Shown here: positions 46,566-56,308 of the stretch, piece after piece | Layout of the letters: each line of letters opens with the position of its first letter | How positions within the stretch are numbered: position 1 is the stretch's first letter | Assembly: GCA_029168955.1 (NCBI GenBank) | Contig: JAPDOI010000446.1 | Span: 124,001 to 188,000, forward strand | DNA length: 64,000 bases | Reading direction: 5' to 3' | Source: Aplectana chamaeleonis | Taxonomy: Eukaryota; Nematoda; Chromadorea; Rhabditida; Cosmocercidae | The notes under the pieces: model-generated | What the model saw: only the letters and a program-made list of their open reading frames with translations | The model's database searches: none | What the model was told of the DNA's origin: nothing | Program-made: the position numbers and the translations under genes

Positions 46566-47315
46566 TAAAGGCAGTGTTCACGATAGAAATCGTTTTTCTG
46601 TTTTCCCGCCTATCTTGAAAACAGCCCCATGCTGATTCCAATGATGTCTCTGAAATCGTACAAGACCTTCTGGGAACGGAGTTATGGTCCCTCAAAAAAT
46701 GAACTAAGGAAACATGGTGGACGAGTTGTCCAAGGCTTGTAACTTCCGTTTTTTGCAGCCGGCGTACGCGAGCTGACCTGAGTAAAGAGAGAAGTTGAGA
46801 ATGAAGGAAAGAACGGGGCTTTTGATTGGAAATCATCGCTCATCTCACGATCTCGAGCATTCATTTGTTCACGTCGGTGGGCGTGTGCTGCGCTTTTGGG
46901 GTTTGCCTCGCGCTCGAAGTGGCAACTTCGGGCTCTTTTGGAGCGCTTCCTGGCTCGTTTTCATGCGTTCTTTCAACGTCAACGTTACACTGTGCCCCTC
47001 CACTACCCATTTCTATTGGAAACTGAGACACTTTTTTATTTAAGATAGCAGGGTTCCTCAGCTTTATTGTAGTCGATGATAATAGATAAAGAAGCTGTTG
47101 TGCGGCGAGAAATATTGATTATTATATTGTGTTCTCACTCTCTTAATCACTTTGAACGCTACTCAATTTGACGTGTATTGATGTGGTGCTTTTATAGTTG
47201 CCTGATGAAGGGTTGATAGAAACGTTGCGGTAAAGAGAATAATCAATATTTCTCGTCGTACAACAGCTTCTTTATCTACTATCATCGACTTTTTTTTATC
47301 GTGAACTTTGCCTTG
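46566..47315. mobile_element. Terminal-inverted-repeat element A
   Basis: The left end AAAGGCAGTGTTCACGATA and the right end TATCGTGAACTTTGCCTTG are inverse copies. The element abuts element B, whose ends are related (AAAGGCATCGTACACGAT). A smaller inverted-repeat unit is nested at 47,073-47,291. Related termini stand alone at about 42,328 and 60,481. Confidence 0.6.
47073..47291. mobile_element. 219 bp MITE nested in element A
   Basis: GTCGATGATAATAGATAAAG and the following AAGCTGTTGTGCGGCGAGAA are repeated in inverse at the right end with three differences over about 52 bp. The spacer is about 115 bp. Confidence 0.8.
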
Positions 47316-47937
47316 AAAGGCATCGTACACGATGAAAACCGTATTTGGGTTTATGCGTTCATTCGGACTAGTGGGCCATGACAATGTCACTCAGAAAGTC
47401 TGCAGTTTCAAAATCGCCTCTGAATGAAGATTCGCTCACCTCAAAAAGGCTTCCTGGGTTTGGGGGGCCGGCCTTGGGGTCGATCCGGTGTTACAAGGAA
47501 CAAAACTCCTGGGTTGCTGACGGCAGGCGTGCTTTGACGTGTCGTAGGGCGCAATGCACACGCCAGTCGATTTCGAATTCGACATCGATCGAAAGCAGCT
47601 GGCAGCACTGGACGCAGCAGGTTGCTGAAAGGCGAGAAAAGAAAAGGAAAAATCGATCGCTCACCTGAACCGCGTCCCCGTTGAATTGCTTCCGACGCTG
47701 CGTCATGGAACGAATTGTAAAACTGTTCCTTGCATTCTCCGCGCAACTATCCCAAGTTGACGTGGGCGCGAACTTCAAATTTGTTTTGAGTTTTCTTAAA
47801 ATGGTTTTTTCTTTAGAAGTTGACGTTTTTGAGGGGTCCTTTTGCAACAGTTGGTCACTATAGGGATATAGCAACACGACACCAAAAACTACACCAAAAA
47901 CTCAAACATGGTTTTCATCGTGTACGATGCCTTTAAG
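47316..47937. mobile_element. Terminal-inverted-repeat element B, carrying a spliced gene
   Basis: The left end AAAGGCATCGTACACGATGA plus AAACC has its exact inverse at 47,910-47,935, and looser similarity continues inward for about 15 bases. The right end lies 20 bases before the first helicase exon. Inside, the minus strand contains three exons separated by two 40 bp introns (see next entry), so this looks like a gene piece captured by a transposable element, or a gene flanked by inverted repeats. Confidence 0.6.
47387..47877 (-). CDS. Three-exon gene of unknown function within element B
   Basis: Exon 1 (47,665 to about 47,877) reads LRKLKTNLKFAPTSTWDSC, then ARNSFTIRSMTQRRKQFNGD, AVQ. A 40 bp intron with GTGAGC...TTTCAG leads to exon 2 (47,440-47,624), a Ser/Ala/Pro-rich stretch (QPAASSAASCFRSMSNSKST, then SFVPCNTGSTPRPAPQTQEA). 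A second 40 bp intron (GTGAGC...CTGCAG) leads to a 13-base last exon ending LSE and stop. Phases match across both junctions. The start is uncertain, since the frame stays open upstream and an exon or promoter may be missing. The product is basic and low in complexity at its C-terminus, and I do not recognise it. Confidence 0.4.
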
Positions 47938-47955
47938 GAAACTTCAAGTCAGTTC

Positions 47956-50900
47956 ATGCAAAGAGAAAATGCATGGGAGCACTATGTTCCTGATCGGCTC
48001 GACACGTTGGTATTAGAAACCATGCGAGAGCTCAGACTAAGAACACCCACTCAAATACAGGTACGTGCTTTCGAAATGCATCGAAATCTCAACTAGTTGA
48101 ACCCGTGATTACAGTCGCAATCCCTGCAAACGTTCCCGTCTCGATACCATCTTTTTATCGCTGCAGAGACTGGATCTGGAAAAACTATAGCATATGCTGC
48201 GCCTCTAATTACGAAACTTCTACAGCAGAGAAGGAAGGGGATCAAAGAGAGAGGTGCATTTCTATTAATGATTTTTTCTTTGTTCACATGATGTATTCTT
48301 TTCAGCTGTTATTCTTGTCGTTACATCATCACTGAAAGAGCAGACTTTTTGTGTCCTGTCGAGGTTGACGTTTAAAACTGATATCAGTGTCTCTATGTGC
48401 CAGGCGAAAGAAACAGATTCTGTCAGAGTAGGTCTTGGGTCGTAATTATTTATTAACCATGCTGATAAAACGACTAAAATGGTCCTATCTTGCCCCAAAG
48501 TTCAGGCCTTCCACTCTTCAAGGCGCGCTCTTGAGAGCTGATCATCATCGCGAACGAGTATGCTGTTCGGGTGAAGTCAGCCTGTGGGACTTCAAAGAGG
48601 CAGACGCACTTCCGCTGCGTCTCTTCGCGCGCAGTGCTGTATAACTACACTGCTATGCATAATTATAGCAACATCTTTGAAATAGGTGGTGTGGGCCCCG
48701 ACGACTTCTTACTACTTGTTGCTGAAATTCTAGGCAATTAACATTCCCTATTAGATCAACCACTGCGACAACATTGTGGGCTCTGAAATGAAACAATCTC
48801 TTAGCCCATAACATTTTTATAAGGCCACTAGACTCGAGCGTGCGCCATCAAACATGAGCCCGAACTTGGAAAACTTGAGTGCTCCACTCAACAAAGTCGC
48901 TGCTTGTCGAATCGTGCATAAGGCCATCTTCTTCGACTAAAACACGTTTTCTAAAGAGTTATCAAACCTGCTATAGCTGAAGAACATGGCCTTATGGACG
49001 ATTTGACAAGCGGCGCCTTTGTAGCGTGGAGCACTCAAGTTTTCCAAGTTTGTGCTCATGTTTGATCGCGCGGGCTCGAGTCTAGCGACCATGTGAAAAT
49101 GTTCTGGGCGATGAGATTGTTTTATTCAGAGCCCACAATGTTGTTGCAGTGGTTGATATAATAGGGATTGTTATTTGCCGAGAAACGCAGCAACAATTCG
49201 TGGTGAGTCGTCGGGGCCGACGCCATGTCACTGGTAACTCGTCGTGTAATGTTTGGCTTCGCAAGCTCCATCAGCGTCTGGGCAACCACAGACGTTGAGC
49301 GATTCAGGATCCAGCAGAAACTTGGAATTGGAATGGAGTATGGAACCTGCGTCTTTGCACCGCATAAGCGCAAGTTTATTGAAAAAATAGAAAGGGGGCA
49401 AAATAGCTTTACGAGGAGTCTTTTTAAGAGCGATGGGATTCTCTTATAGCGCAATACCCAGGGGTTACCTTAGGAATAGAAGGTTGCACTTGGACACCCT
49501 TGCTATTCGTAGGAGGAGAAATGATTTGCTCATGATTTTTAAGATGCTAAATGGACTCGTTGGTTTGAAATTATCTGAGTTTTTCACGCTGATACGTTCG
49601 AATACACGAGGGCAAAGTTCCAAACTTAGCTTTCCTAGGCCTCGTTCTCAAATAAGGCGGCATTTCTTTACAATTCGTGCGGGATTGGACTATCTAAGCT
49701 TGAGTAAGAAGTTGCAAGTGCCGGCTACCTGTTTTGGCTTCAAAACGGTGGTCGGTCGTTATCTTCAACAGGAACCATTGGTGTTTCAGTCTTGGTTTAT
49801 TTATTTTTATTTTACTAGTTCTATAGTGTTCGAATTGATTGTGTTCAGTTTGTTGATTTTTAGATTTTTTTTTCTAAATGTCATATCACATGTGCTTGCG
49901 CATGTAATAAATTTGAAAATTTGAATTACATCCAGCTGATCGTCCTAACTGGCTGGAAATCCATCGAAATCCAAGTCCAGCATTATGGAAGCTGCCGAGA
50001 CGTCGTACGTTCGTGCCGTGGCAGTGTGGAGGAAAGAAGATCGCCTCCGTGCAAATCGACGTCAACCCCTCCGCGAAGGGGGTTTTTGTCAACAAAAACC
50101 TTTTTGCGGCTGCAAAGAACAAGCATTATCGAAGGGTGAACTTAACCTCAGAAGGCAGGTGAAGTCCACCGGGAAAATGGACGCATAGCATCGCCTTGAA
50201 CCAGTTTCATTAGAATACACTTGAAAACGGCTCATTCTGGCGATCATCGTAAAATATTATCATGTTGCTCAAGTGCTGCTATACTTGTGCGTCGCGCGAA
50301 ATACAGACTTTTGTCTATAACTAAGGACGAAATGGGCAAATTCTGTTCATACTCCTTGATCCATCGTTTTCGTCGTAGCAGAAAACACAGAAACTTTCCC
50401 CAATATCCAAAACCTCGATTCAACATATGATACGCCTATTTCGAAGGTATTGCTATACTTATGCATCGCAGTGTAGCTTTGGGCGGCAGAGATGCAGCGG
50501 AAAGTTGTCTGCCTCTCTAGGTTCACCACTGGCTGACTCGATTGTATGTATGTAGAGTATTAAAGCGAAGTTATGGGAGAACCGATTTTTGAAAAGGCGA
50601 TCACCCTTATCTGAAAGTCGATGTGATAGACCCTTCGAATCTTACCTTAGTGCCCAATGATTTCCTTGGCATCGCAGTCACCCGGTGCCCTATTTCCTTT
50701 CGTTTATCATCGCTCACAAGGCTAATTAAGTTAGTCACAAGTTTCAGGATGACTGGGACATCCTTGTTGGAACTCCGGGCTTGGTGGAGAAACATCTTCG
50801 GCAGTTTAAGTCTTCCTGCGATGTGAAACATGTAGGTTTGTGTGCATAGTATTTCTGTGTGCGCTTTGGGCGAGTGCAAGTACTTTGCTGGACTAACACA

Positions 50901-53900
50901 GTACTGATTCCTTAGGCTCCTTTTTTTGAGAACCAGCAACGAGATGGTTCAAGTGAGTTTTGTAAGATATTGTTTTAAGCTTGATTTCTTTCGATGTTCA
51001 TTGATGCAAAGAATTAAAGTCAACGACTGTCCTCTGTCGATTGTCGAGAAACCGGGTCTATGTGAGAAGGAAAGCCTTCTTTGAGCGTTGCATATTTTGT
51101 ATTCTATCCTGAGAAAATAACCTCCGTCTAGGCGTACTACACAACAGCGTCCCTTACTTGGTGAAATACTTATAGGCCGATGAATTTTATAGAAACCTCA
51201 TATTTTGGTCAAACTTTTGTGAAGAAAAGGATGTTCTATGCAGCGTAATGAAACATTCAGACTCTCATTGCAGCTAATTTTGGACGAGGCGGATATGATT
51301 TTAGACAACACTTTCACCGATGTCCTCACTGAGGTGTTCGCTTTAATACCTATAGCGAACTCTGTTACAAATTCAGGAGGTGTTTCTGAAGGTCTGTTTG
51401 TTGGACACTACGGTGTTTCGATTAGTGACAGTAGTTCTTTCAGGTGCTCGTGTAATCTTCTGTTCTGCCACATGTCCAGAAGAGTTGGAATGCCTTGCTG
51501 ATGGTGTAGTCGACCGTCAGTTCATCCGATTTTTGAAGAGTCCGAGGTTGCACTCGCTGCTGCCTAATATCGAGATGAAATTTATACGGTAGAGCTTCTT
51601 CTTCTTCTTGTCAGCCATGAACAGAGCATCGCATCAAAGGCGTAGGAAGCTAGCTACTTCACACAGCTTGTTCTTCTTCTTCTGCAGCCTCAAAGTGGTT
51701 TTTGTCATAGGTTGAGGAACTGGGCGGCCTTCAAGGGATTCGTCCAAAGGTCCATTGTTGTTAAGGAGGTAGGTCTCTTCGGGCACATGAACAAGTGCGC
51801 CGTGTCGTGTCCGGGAGCACCACAGTCCGGGCATGCGTCTGGTCGGCTACTGTCGATCTTGTTGACGTAAGACATGAGCAGAATAGAGTGACCACAGCGC
51901 AGCGAGGCAAGAGCACATCTGGCTCGTCTGCCGAGTTGAGACTCGGACTCGCAAACCCGAGGCGGCACTGCTCCTAAGATAGGGTTAGCAGCCGCCTTCT
52001 CCAGATATCCTCGAACAAACTGGGTGTGCTCCTCACGCAGAAGACGAAGCCTTTCCATGTTGGAGTCGGGCCATCTTTACGAGGAGCATCTGCGAACGGC
52101 GTCCTAATCGACCTCTCTCTAATGGGCTTCATGATTCTCTTTGTCGGATGATTCGGCTGTCTCAGAACATTAATATACATCTGCTGTGCCTGGAGTTCGC
52201 AATGCTCCTTGACTGGCAATATGCAGGCCTCCGCGTGAAGATGTTCTATTGGGGAGCCCCTTGCACATCCGGTCGCAATTCTAAGCGCAGCATTCTGTAC
52301 ACGCTGCAGCTTATTCCAGGAGCTGTATGACACCAGGTGCTGCCACACAGGTGCCGCATATTCCAGAGCCGGCTGAAGTATTACTCTGTAGGTTCTCAAT
52401 ATAGTCTCTCGACTGCTTCCCCATGATGTTCCTCCGAGAGCTCTCAGAATATTAAGCTTTGCCTTGACGACTGTTTCTGTTCCGCGTTTTTGTGGAACTT
52501 CAGTGACGGGTCGAGAATAAGACCAAGCAGCTTGGGGAATCTTACTGCAGGCAAACAATTTCCATCCCATCTGACATCTGGGTGGGCACTGTGTTCCTTG
52601 GTGCTTGTTGTGAACCCTGATACAGACGACTTTGCAGCAGAAACTGTGAGCATCATATTATCGAGGAAAAGTTTCAACTCGACAAAATAGGTGCTGATCT
52701 TGTTAGCGGCTACTTGCAGGTCACGGTCCTGACACATGATGGTGATGTCGTCGGCGTACAAAACAATCTTTATATCCTGCGGTGGCTCGGGTAGATTCTC
52801 AAGATACAGGCTGAATAGGGCAGGAGACAACACTCCGCCTTGCGGAACACCGGCTGCTATTGGAATGCTATCGGATATGTGATTCTGGAACTGAACCTTA
52901 GCCCGGCGGCCTTTAGTAAACGCTGCAATTCATCGCTTCTGCCAGGATGGCAGCGAGGACTTCAACAGTTTGTCGGACAGCAGTCCCAAGTTAACAGAGT
53001 CAAACGCTTTGTTCAGGTCGAGGGCGACGGCCACCGTTCTCAGGGGCCACACGGCTTGTACCATAGATCTTGAGCAGATAACATTGTAGGTCTGGCCGGA
53101 CATGAAAATAGATGCAATGAATCATGTCCAGCACATTCACAATCAGGGCATCTATCAGGGACTGACAGATCAATCCGATGAGCGTAGGCCTTTAAATATG
53201 TGGAGTGACCGCATCGCAGACCAGCGAGAATTGTTCGGGTGCGTCTCGGTAGATCGGCTTCGCTGTCGTCGACTCGTGGGGGTACGCCGCCATAAATTGA
53301 GTTGGGCTGAGCATCAGACAGGTACTCTGCCACAAAGCGCGTATGCTCAGCCATCTGGAGTCTTCTGCGGGAGAGCTCGGATGTAGCCCAGCGTTATTGA
53401 TCGACAGCAGATAGGGAAGCATTGAGCGGCGTGCGCATTTTTCTTCCTCACGCCGTACCCTGTGCGCGATGCGACAGCGGTTGACCGTGAGCGCAAAGCC
53501 GAATTTCACCCCGAAAACGACACAAGCCTTTAACACACCGATCAACGCTTCGTGGTTACGGTAGCGTGGCGTGTTGCGCCGGAGTGTACAGAGTTGTAAG
53601 GGCGGCGCGCGCGACTGCTGTTATTAGAGCACGTTTCCCGCATCGATTATTTCATGCGTGTTTCAGAAGGAAAACGTACGATTACGTCAGAAAGAGCTAC
53701 ATTTGCTTCCATTTGCAATGTATTCGTAGCTGTTGTGGTTCAGATAGGATAAAGCAAGGCTGTTTATGTGAGCACGTTAGCCTATTTTTGACAACCTTCG
53801 TAGTAACGGTGCTTCCAGCTCTAGTCCCAATTTTGTGGCTTCAAACAGGGTGTTTTAATGAAAATAACGTAACAACGCGATGAATATGGACGTAAGAAGT

Positions 53901-55109
53901 CCCTGCTTCTAGGAAAACTGCTATGACAGTCTGGGTTCTATGCATGAGCGTTCTAAACTAAACACGATTAGGCTAGCGTATCAGGCGTTAGAATCATTCA
54001 ACTTTGTTAGAGGGGGATTTTGTGATGATAACGACTGATACACCACCATGACCTTGAACGTTCATGCATACGGCACCACTCTCGAGGCAGTAACAGTACA
54101 TTAGGATGGAAATAGCCAAATGTACATTTCTGAGACAACTTTTCCATGAGAACCCAAAAGCATCATTAAAACTTTCACCCAATCAAGGATAAATGTTTAA
54201 AAATTCCCCTCCTCGCCCCCCTCTCGACCGGCTGATAGCGAACTGAGCAGATCTGCAGGTCTATTCTCTACGGGAACTTCCCCACCAATGTGTGAGGGAT
54301 TTGAAAGGAGCCGGAACACTAGCGAATCCAATGATAGCCGCGCGCGACGTCCGTACACCTCTGTACACTCCGCTGCAACACGCCACGTTACCGTAACCAC
54401 GGTGCGTTGACCGGTGTGTTAGAGGTATTGAGGACGTAAAAAAACCTGTTCAGTGTTCGAGAGCGGGACAAAATTGACTGGTTGAAAAAACTACTGTCGG
54501 AGGACATGAAGCGTGGAGCCCTTAATCAGACCATGGTGTTTTGTAAGGTTGGTTCACTACGCTTTTCAATATACCAGTCCTCTTCATTTTCTTTCCAGCG
54601 TTGGTCACACAAATTCCGAAGGTCCGCTTGTTTGATTTCTGTTCGCCATTTGTTCCCGTCGCCTGTGCCTTTCCCAGTAAGATGCGCTTCAGCCATGTCA
54701 GTTTTAACACGATCAAGCCAGCGAGCCTTCGGTCTACCGCGTGATCTCATTCTTGCCACTTACTAGTTCAGAGATCCAATGATCAGATGCTCGACTCGAT
54801 ATACCAATCCGAACCTAAGAGTTATTCTAGGATCGTGCCACGGCTTACTTTGTTCATCAGCACATGCAATCGTTTGAATACGAGACGCGGCTGTGGACCT
54901 CTCCTAGTTCTCATGGCGACGAAAATGCAAGAATTCTCATTGCTACAGATGCGGCAGCCCGGTTGGATTTTTTTTAGATTACTGCTTCGCATAATTTCAC
55001 TTTTTTTGTGTTGGTTAAATGGCGGTTTTTATAGAGGAATGGATCTCCCTTCTCTAAGCCACGTTATCAATCACGATGTTCCACCACACAGTGTTGGTTT
55101 CTTGCACAG
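47956..55109 (+). CDS. DEAD-box RNA helicase, nine exons, C-terminus not complete
   Basis: Exons that join in phase: 47,956-48,060; 48,115-48,253; 48,306-48,427; 50,748-50,831; 51,274-51,379; 51,444-51,588; 54,454-54,547; 54,831-54,961; 55,035-55,109. In order they encode the Q motif (LRTPTQIQ), Walker A (AAETGSGKT), a diverged motif Ia (VVTSSLKEQ), Ib (DILVGTPGLVEKHL), the DEAD box (LILDEADMIL), SAT (VIFCSATCPEELE), the helicase C part (TMVFCK; ENARILIATDAAARGMDLP) and HVINHDVPPHSVGFLHR. The enzyme would unwind or remodel RNA using ATP. The short, diverged form recalls mitochondrial DDX28-like helicases; this is only a guess. The start ATG is the first after element B; a further upstream exon is possible. 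The intron after exon 2 begins with the weak donor GTGCAT. The rest of motif VI and the C-terminal tail are not placed with confidence. Confidence 0.85.
48686..49226. mobile_element. 541 bp foldback element in a helicase intron
   Basis: GGGCCCCGACGACTTCTTAC at the left is found inverted as GTCGTCGGGGCC at the right. ACAACATTGTGGGCTCTGAA and CTTGGAAAACTTGAGTGCTC are also mirrored. The arms are about 215 bp with some indels. Confidence 0.8.
49290..49905 (+). pseudogene. CR1-like LINE C-terminal fragment
   Basis: The plus strand reads KRKFIEKIERGQNSFTRSLF, then after a frame change LDTLAIRRRRNDLLMIFKML, NGLVGLKLSEFFTL and RRHFFTIRAGLDYLSLSKKL. The pattern R-R-x-x-x-D-L-x-x-x-x-K-x-L-N-G and R-x-x-F-F-x-x-R is the usual end of CR1-type ORF2. 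It lies in sense orientation within the third helicase intron. Confidence 0.6.
49935..50170 (+). repeat. Dispersed repeat, copy 2
   Basis: It shares GTCGTACGTTCGTGCCGTGG and flanking similarity with 3,010-3,140. On the minus strand the segment reads CHGTNVRRLGSFHNA without any known domain. It is located in the third helicase intron. Confidence 0.5.
50171..50747. other. Remaining intron sequence, nothing recognised
   Basis: The end of the third helicase intron. A short open segment after TTAG at 50,648 was considered as an exon, but it is not needed: exon 3 joins exon 4 directly in phase (SVR|DDWDILVGTP). Confidence 0.45.
51600..53047 (-). mobile_element. 5'-truncated LINE (reverse transcriptase to tail) in a helicase intron
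   Basis: On the minus strand the element starts abruptly with LRTVAVALDL and FDSVNLGLLS, then GGVLSPALFSLYLENL, VLYADDITIMC (catalytic YADD near 52,750), KFPKLLGLILDPSLKFHKN-type thumb sequence, ALGGTSWGSSRETILRTY, QRVQNAALRIATGCARG and a Cys/His stretch CPDCGAPGHDTAHLFMCP, ending in FLNL and stop (51,705). The 3' end is (AAG)n next to the helicase exon 6 donor. At least two frameshifts (near 52,460 and 52,060) and a stop in the palm region show decay. It lies antisense to the helicase. Confidence 0.85.
53048..53390 (-). pseudogene. Second LINE C-terminal piece joined head-to-tail
   Basis: The minus strand encodes MAEHTRFVAEYLSDAQ, VPPRVDDSEADLPRRTR and the Cys/His stretch CPDCECAGHDSLHLFSCP, then DLWYKP, the end of a related but distinct LINE. 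It runs without a gap into the 5' truncation point of the next LINE copy (PCGP|LRTVAVALDL), which suggests insertion of one LINE into the tail of another. Confidence 0.7.
53527..54425. mobile_element. 899 bp element with ~100 bp terminal inverted repeats
   Basis: CCTTTAACACACCGATCAAC at the left and the inverse of CCTCTAACACACCGGTCAAC at the right define the ends. Matching continues through GTGGTTACGGTARCGTGGCG and GGAGTGTACAGAG. The interior has no transposase frame. It ends 28 bases before helicase exon 7. Confidence 0.75.
54548..54765 (-). pseudogene. RTE-like LINE C-terminal fragment
   Basis: The minus strand reads MARMRSRGRPKARWLDRVKT, DMAEAHLTGKGTGDGNKWRT and QRWKENEEDWYIEKRS. R-x-R-G-R-P-x-x-R-W-x-D is the signature just before the end of RTE-type ORF2. 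Its 3' end meets the donor of helicase exon 7, so the first intron bases (GTTGGTTC) may come from the retroelement. Confidence 0.65.
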
Positions 55110-55123
55110 GTCAGAGTTTACCA

Positions 55124-55224
55124 GTCGGCACGCATTGCACTATGTTATAACGTATGCGCACCGAGTTTGTGGCAACAAACAACAAGGAACGCAAAGTATC
55201 AGCGCTATTCGTGCCGACTGTACA
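55124..55224. mobile_element. Short inverted-repeat element after helicase exon 9
   Basis: AGTCGGCACG and its inverse CGTGCCGACT bound about 100 bases. The interior (GTATGCGCACCGA, ACAACAAGGAAC) resembles part of the hAT-like element at 57,777-58,311. Confidence 0.5.
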
Positions 55225-55312
55225 TGTCATCCCATGTGAGCGGAGAATCTAAATGACATTCCCGACTTGATCGGATAGTTCCGCCTTAGTGCCGTCATTT
55301 CCTAGTGTTTCT

Positions 55313-55582
55313 GTAAAGGGGTCTGCAGAGTTTCAGAGACCGGCGAGTGGTCGCCGAGCGTCAGCCTTGACGCGGCGACAAAAATGTTTCGAAACATCGT
55401 CGCGGCGTTGGTTGCCGCTCGCTGGCAGTGATGTAGGGCCGTCGCGGCTCAATAGACTCTGCGGTGCCCCCCCCCCGTCGCCCTTCATGCCGCGTCGATC
55501 GCCGAACGTAATCGATATTACATCACCCAGTGCTGTTCGTCGCTGCGAGCAACGCCGCGACTTCAACTTTGCAGCCCCTTAA
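55313..55582. mobile_element. 270 bp GC-rich MITE
   Basis: The left TAAAGGGGTCTGCAGAGTTT and the right inverse TTAAGGGGCTGCAAAGTTGA are imperfect terminal repeats. The internal GTCGCGGCG and GCGACG runs resemble the GC-rich family at 1.2 and 2.7 kb. Confidence 0.6.
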
Positions 55583-55931
55583 GAGGCAGGGTCAGAGAAA
55601 GTGATGGGTTAGGTGCACTATGAGTGCCGTTCTGTCCTTCAAAAATGCGAATCCTCAACTCAACCCCTCATCACGCAAAATCCGCCATAAAACACTCGAG
55701 GTGAAGCTATTTCACTCATTTATTTATTACATGATGTGATATTCAAGGACAACAAACATTTATCACAAAACTACTAGAAAAGGGGCATAAAGTTCAGGAA
55801 GAACATAAAATAATGTTCCAAAGTAGGAATGAGAATGAATCTTATAGACATGGAAGTTCACATAAGAATCTGTTGCACTATTTTTGAATTGTGAGTTTGT
55901 TAGGGATTCGTCCGCGCTTGAAGCTACAGAA

Positions 55932-56308
55932 TATAGTTGTACACGACCGAAATTTTCGAAAGATTTTTCGAAATTTTTTTCGTTCGTTCGAAATTTCGTC
56001 AAACGAATTTTTTTCAGATTCCGTTCGTTCGAAATTTCGTCGAACGGAGTTTTTTTCAAGTTCGTTCGTTCGAAATTCCGTCGAACGAAATCTGAAAAAA
56101 TTTCGTCCGTTCGAAATTTTTTTCGAATTCAAAATTTCGAAAAAAAATCGAAATTTCGATTAGTTTTGAAATTCGTTTGTTCGAGCTCCGGAATTTCGAA
56201 ATTTTTTCGAACGAAATTTTTTCATTTTTCGTTCGTTCGAAATTTTTTCGAACAATTTTTTTTCAATTCTCGTTCGTTCGACATTTTTTTCGGAATAGTA
56301 CAACTATA
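55932..56308. mobile_element. 377 bp MITE filled with TTCGAAA repeats
   Basis: The ends are TATAGTTGTAC and its exact inverse. The interior is a degenerate tandem of units such as CGTTCGTTCGAAATTTCGTC, about 30-45 bases each, with TTCGAAA, TTCGAAC and AATTTTTTTC. All plus-strand frames stay open for 80-140 codons with Phe/Arg/Ser-rich readings, which are products of the repeat. Confidence 0.75.

Noticed and set aside
47209..47240. Another hammerhead (CCTGATGAAGGGTTGATAGAAACG)
   Set aside because: The CTGATGA and GAAAC cores are present, but no stem II complement exists between them and no stem I pairing was found.
50617..50747. Extra helicase exon before the TPG exon
   Set aside because: Exon 3 (ending SVR) and exon 4 (starting DDWDILVGTP) already join in phase, and the segment has no helicase similarity.
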